Shown here piece by piece: positions 62,103-64,000 of a DNA stretch of 64,000 nt. Every line of letters begins with the position of its first letter. Position 1 is the first letter of the stretch. Source of the DNA: Syngnathus acus (taxonomy: Eukaryota > Chordata > Actinopteri > Syngnathiformes > Syngnathidae); assembly GCF_901709675.1 (NCBI RefSeq), contig NC_051108.1, positions 1,612,001-1,676,000 of the forward strand, in the 5' to 3' direction. The position numbers and the translations under genes were made by a program. Under the pieces are notes generated by a model. That model was given only the letters and a program-made list of their open reading frames with translations. It had not been told where the DNA came from and ran no database searches.

Positions 62103-63754
62103 GATGGAGAACTGGATGGAGACACAGTAGTACAAAAAAGACACGTTGTTGTACTTCCTGAAATAAGTCACAAAAAGGAGCGCCCAGCTTTACTATTTCA
62201 ATGCTCCAAAACAGATGGAGTGGTGACATGCGGAAATGAGCCTCAGGGATGGCTAAAAACAAGAGGGCGGACGTTCCATGGATGACTTGTTTTCGACGTG
62301 CTTTAGACGTCCGTTTATGCCAAACGCTCAACCGATTAGCACGTCGAATTCTAGGACTTACGAAGCCATATTATAGTAACTCATTTTTTTAGGTTATCGC
62401 CATTTTAAAATGTGAATTCATCAGGGAAAAACACCCCCAAAGACATTCGTGGTCATTCCTCGTCTCTAAGCACCAGCCCCGCCCATTCCAAGAAGACGAC
62501 AACTATAAGTCCTATGTACAAATTCAGTGTTACATTAAAGGTTGTGTTTAGTTGGGAGAAAGAGCGAAAGGGTGTTTAAAAGTTTGACTAACCTTAGCGG
62601 TGGTTGAGGAGGAGAGTTGCGTCGGGACACTTCCTGATGTCGACCCGCCTTGACACGTGACGTAAGGGCCCCGTGACAAATCACGAGTAGATGGAAAAAG
62701 GTTTTAAAATATATATCTATTGTTTCATTTATATGTTTTAAACGCACTGAATAAAATGTGGGGGGAATAACATAAAATGAGGACGATTGTGCTCTTGAAA
62801 TAAATTTAGGTGACGGATACACTGGCTGGCTACTTCCTGGTGTCGTCACGCCCCGTGCGTGACGTCATTTGAGCGCGCTGTAACGCTATAAAAATAAATA
62901 AAAGTTTTGCTTTTGAACGCACGTAATAGAAGAGAGAAAAACATTTTTTCGTTTCCAGGGATAATTTTGTTTGCCTTAATATTATATACATGTGCTTATT
63001 GAGTATCCCCGTACAATGCCAAACAAATTTGAGTGACTTTACTGAATGAATTTCAGTGCTGATCATCACACACAATAACACAATAGCAAGAATTTTACTG
63101 TCTTTAAATTCTGGGGGAAAACGTACCTCACTGTGTTGTTGTTTTTGGACACACATGCAGTCACATGGCATAGACACTGGTTTGCACAATACTTGGTCTA
63201 CATTGTACATCTTCATACATGCTACAGGACTATGGTCTTTTGAAATGGTAACATAATGCAGAGGAAAAAAGTGTTAGCTTGAGTGTGACCCCCTTGTAAC
63301 AAATGTGCACACATTTCAACAATAATAATTTTTCCAAATATGCCACAGCCACTTTTGAATCACTTTTTGATACCAACGCAATTAGAAATCCCCATGGAAA
63401 GTCAAACATGACGTTTGTGTAATCTAGAGTGGGCTACTGAACTTCTATTTCTAGCCATGCCAATGATAGGGTCAACTCTTTGGCAGAGATTAAAAAAAGG
63501 AACTTAATTGTATCAAACTGATCTACTGCCGCAGGAGTAATAAAGACTTAGTTCAGGCTCATCCAGTACAGAGTGTCCACTGATCATGTCAATAGTCTTG
63601 AACTCTTTGTCCAAACAGCCCTTATCTCACTGTCAGGTCCACTGACCCACACGTCACATGGCCCGACATGTGCGATAACATCTGCGAGACGAGTACAAAA
63701 ACTTGCATCGCCGCTGTCGGTCCAGTGTCTTCTGCTCTCGACCATCCTTCAGCC
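62103..63754. other. Head-to-head region between stx7 and leg1
   Basis: The region next to stx7 holds a probable non-coding exon ending at 62593 and the stx7 promoter. That promoter has an ETS-type CTTCCTG at 62629, an E-box GACACGTGAC at 62652-62661, and a CRE TGACGTCA at about 62861-62868. 62880-63540 is AT-rich without clear features. Upstream of leg1 there is only a weak TATA-like GTACAAAA near 63694. Confidence 0.65.
62652..62661. promoter_or_regulatory. stx7: E-box resembling a lysosomal CLEAR element, stx7 promoter
   Basis: GACACGTGAC contains the CACGTG E-box and differs by one base from the palindromic TFEB/CLEAR consensus GTCACGTGAC. It lies about 60 bp upstream of the donor of the putative stx7 non-coding exon, so it could sit at or just before the transcription start. 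Confidence 0.4.
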
Positions 63755-64000
63755 ATGCAGCGTCTCACGGCCTCCTGCCTCCTCCTGGTTCTGGCGGCGT
63801 CTGCCGCCTACTCGGCCGTCATCCTGGACAATGGCGCGCCCATCATGTGGTCCCAGACGGCGGCGCAGATGAGCGACCTGCCGGTGCAGGAAGGCATCGT
63901 GACCCCTGACCCGTGGAACTTCCTGCACCGCATGAGCTTGTACAGGCTGATGATCGCCAGCACGGACTCCTTCATGGGCTCCATGGGCGCCGGTGCTACT
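63755..64000 (+). CDS. leg1: Liver-enriched gene 1 (LEG1) protein, N-terminal part
   Basis: LEG1 proteins are secreted glycoproteins first studied as liver-development factors in zebrafish. The reading frame is open from ATG 63755 to the window edge (82 codons). It begins with a signal peptide (residues 1 to about 20, core LLLVLAASAAYS), then VILDNGAPIMWSQTAAQMSD, LPVQEGIVTPDPWNFLHRM and SLYRLMIASTDSFMGSMGAG, all typical of the LEG1 N-terminus. Most of the roughly 350-residue protein lies to the right. The family is often locally duplicated in fish, so further copies may follow. Human LEG1 (C6orf58) is also on 6q, in line with the ccn2-stx7 neighbours. Confidence 0.88.
   Translation, partial: MQRLTASCLLLVLAASAAYSAVILDNGAPIMWSQTAAQMSDLPVQEGIVTPDPWNFLHRMSLYRLMIASTDSFMGSMGAGAT

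Overview
This window is nuclear DNA of a ray-finned (teleost) fish. The genes have short introns, CA/GT microsatellites are dense, and every recognised protein is a vertebrate family with GT-AG introns. Several repeat tails also look teleost-like, though that is from memory. The exact species cannot be read from the sequence. No prokaryotic, CRISPR, rRNA or tRNA feature was found.

Layout. (1) 1-16443, minus strand: the first two coding exons of bcl11b, with an 8.3 kb intron 1. The later zinc-finger exons lie left of the window. (2) 21154-24239, plus strand: ccnk (cyclin K), eleven exons. (3) 26605-40269, minus strand: ccdc85c, six coding exons, tail-to-tail with ccnk, with a 10.4 kb first intron. 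(4) 41673-43832, minus strand: unc93a, seven coding exons, complete. (5) 45981-47503, minus strand: ccn2 (CTGF), five exons, complete, with a TATA promoter. (6) 47504-60152: a 12.6 kb gene-poor interval that probably carries ccn2 regulatory DNA. (7) 60153-62102, minus strand: an stx7-type endosomal syntaxin, nine coding exons, complete. (8) 63755-64000, plus strand: the first exon of leg1, cut by the right edge.

The left half (bcl11b, ccnk, ccdc85c) matches a block on human 14q32, lacking SETD3. The right half (unc93a, ccn2, stx7, leg1) matches genes from human 6q, lacking MOXD1. The join falls in the 1.4 kb between ccdc85c and unc93a. The genes do not form one pathway: they cover transcription control (bcl11b, ccnk), cell junctions (ccdc85c), a membrane protein (unc93a), matrix signalling (ccn2), endosome fusion (stx7) and a secreted liver protein (leg1).

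Most interesting non-coding signals: three perfect CTCF core motifs in convergent orientation (one at 26.3 kb, two at 55.7 and 58.2 kb) that would enclose ccdc85c, unc93a and ccn2; two perfect SRF CArG boxes next to a TEAD site upstream of ccn2; a 283 bp element with terminal inverted repeats and an internal hairpin behind ccnk; a 29 bp-stem hairpin 38 nt after the ccdc85c stop codon; and paired TCTCGCGAGA promoter palindromes upstream of ccdc85c. All exon coordinates were worked out by hand from splice signals, reading phase and family similarity, with no alignment run.
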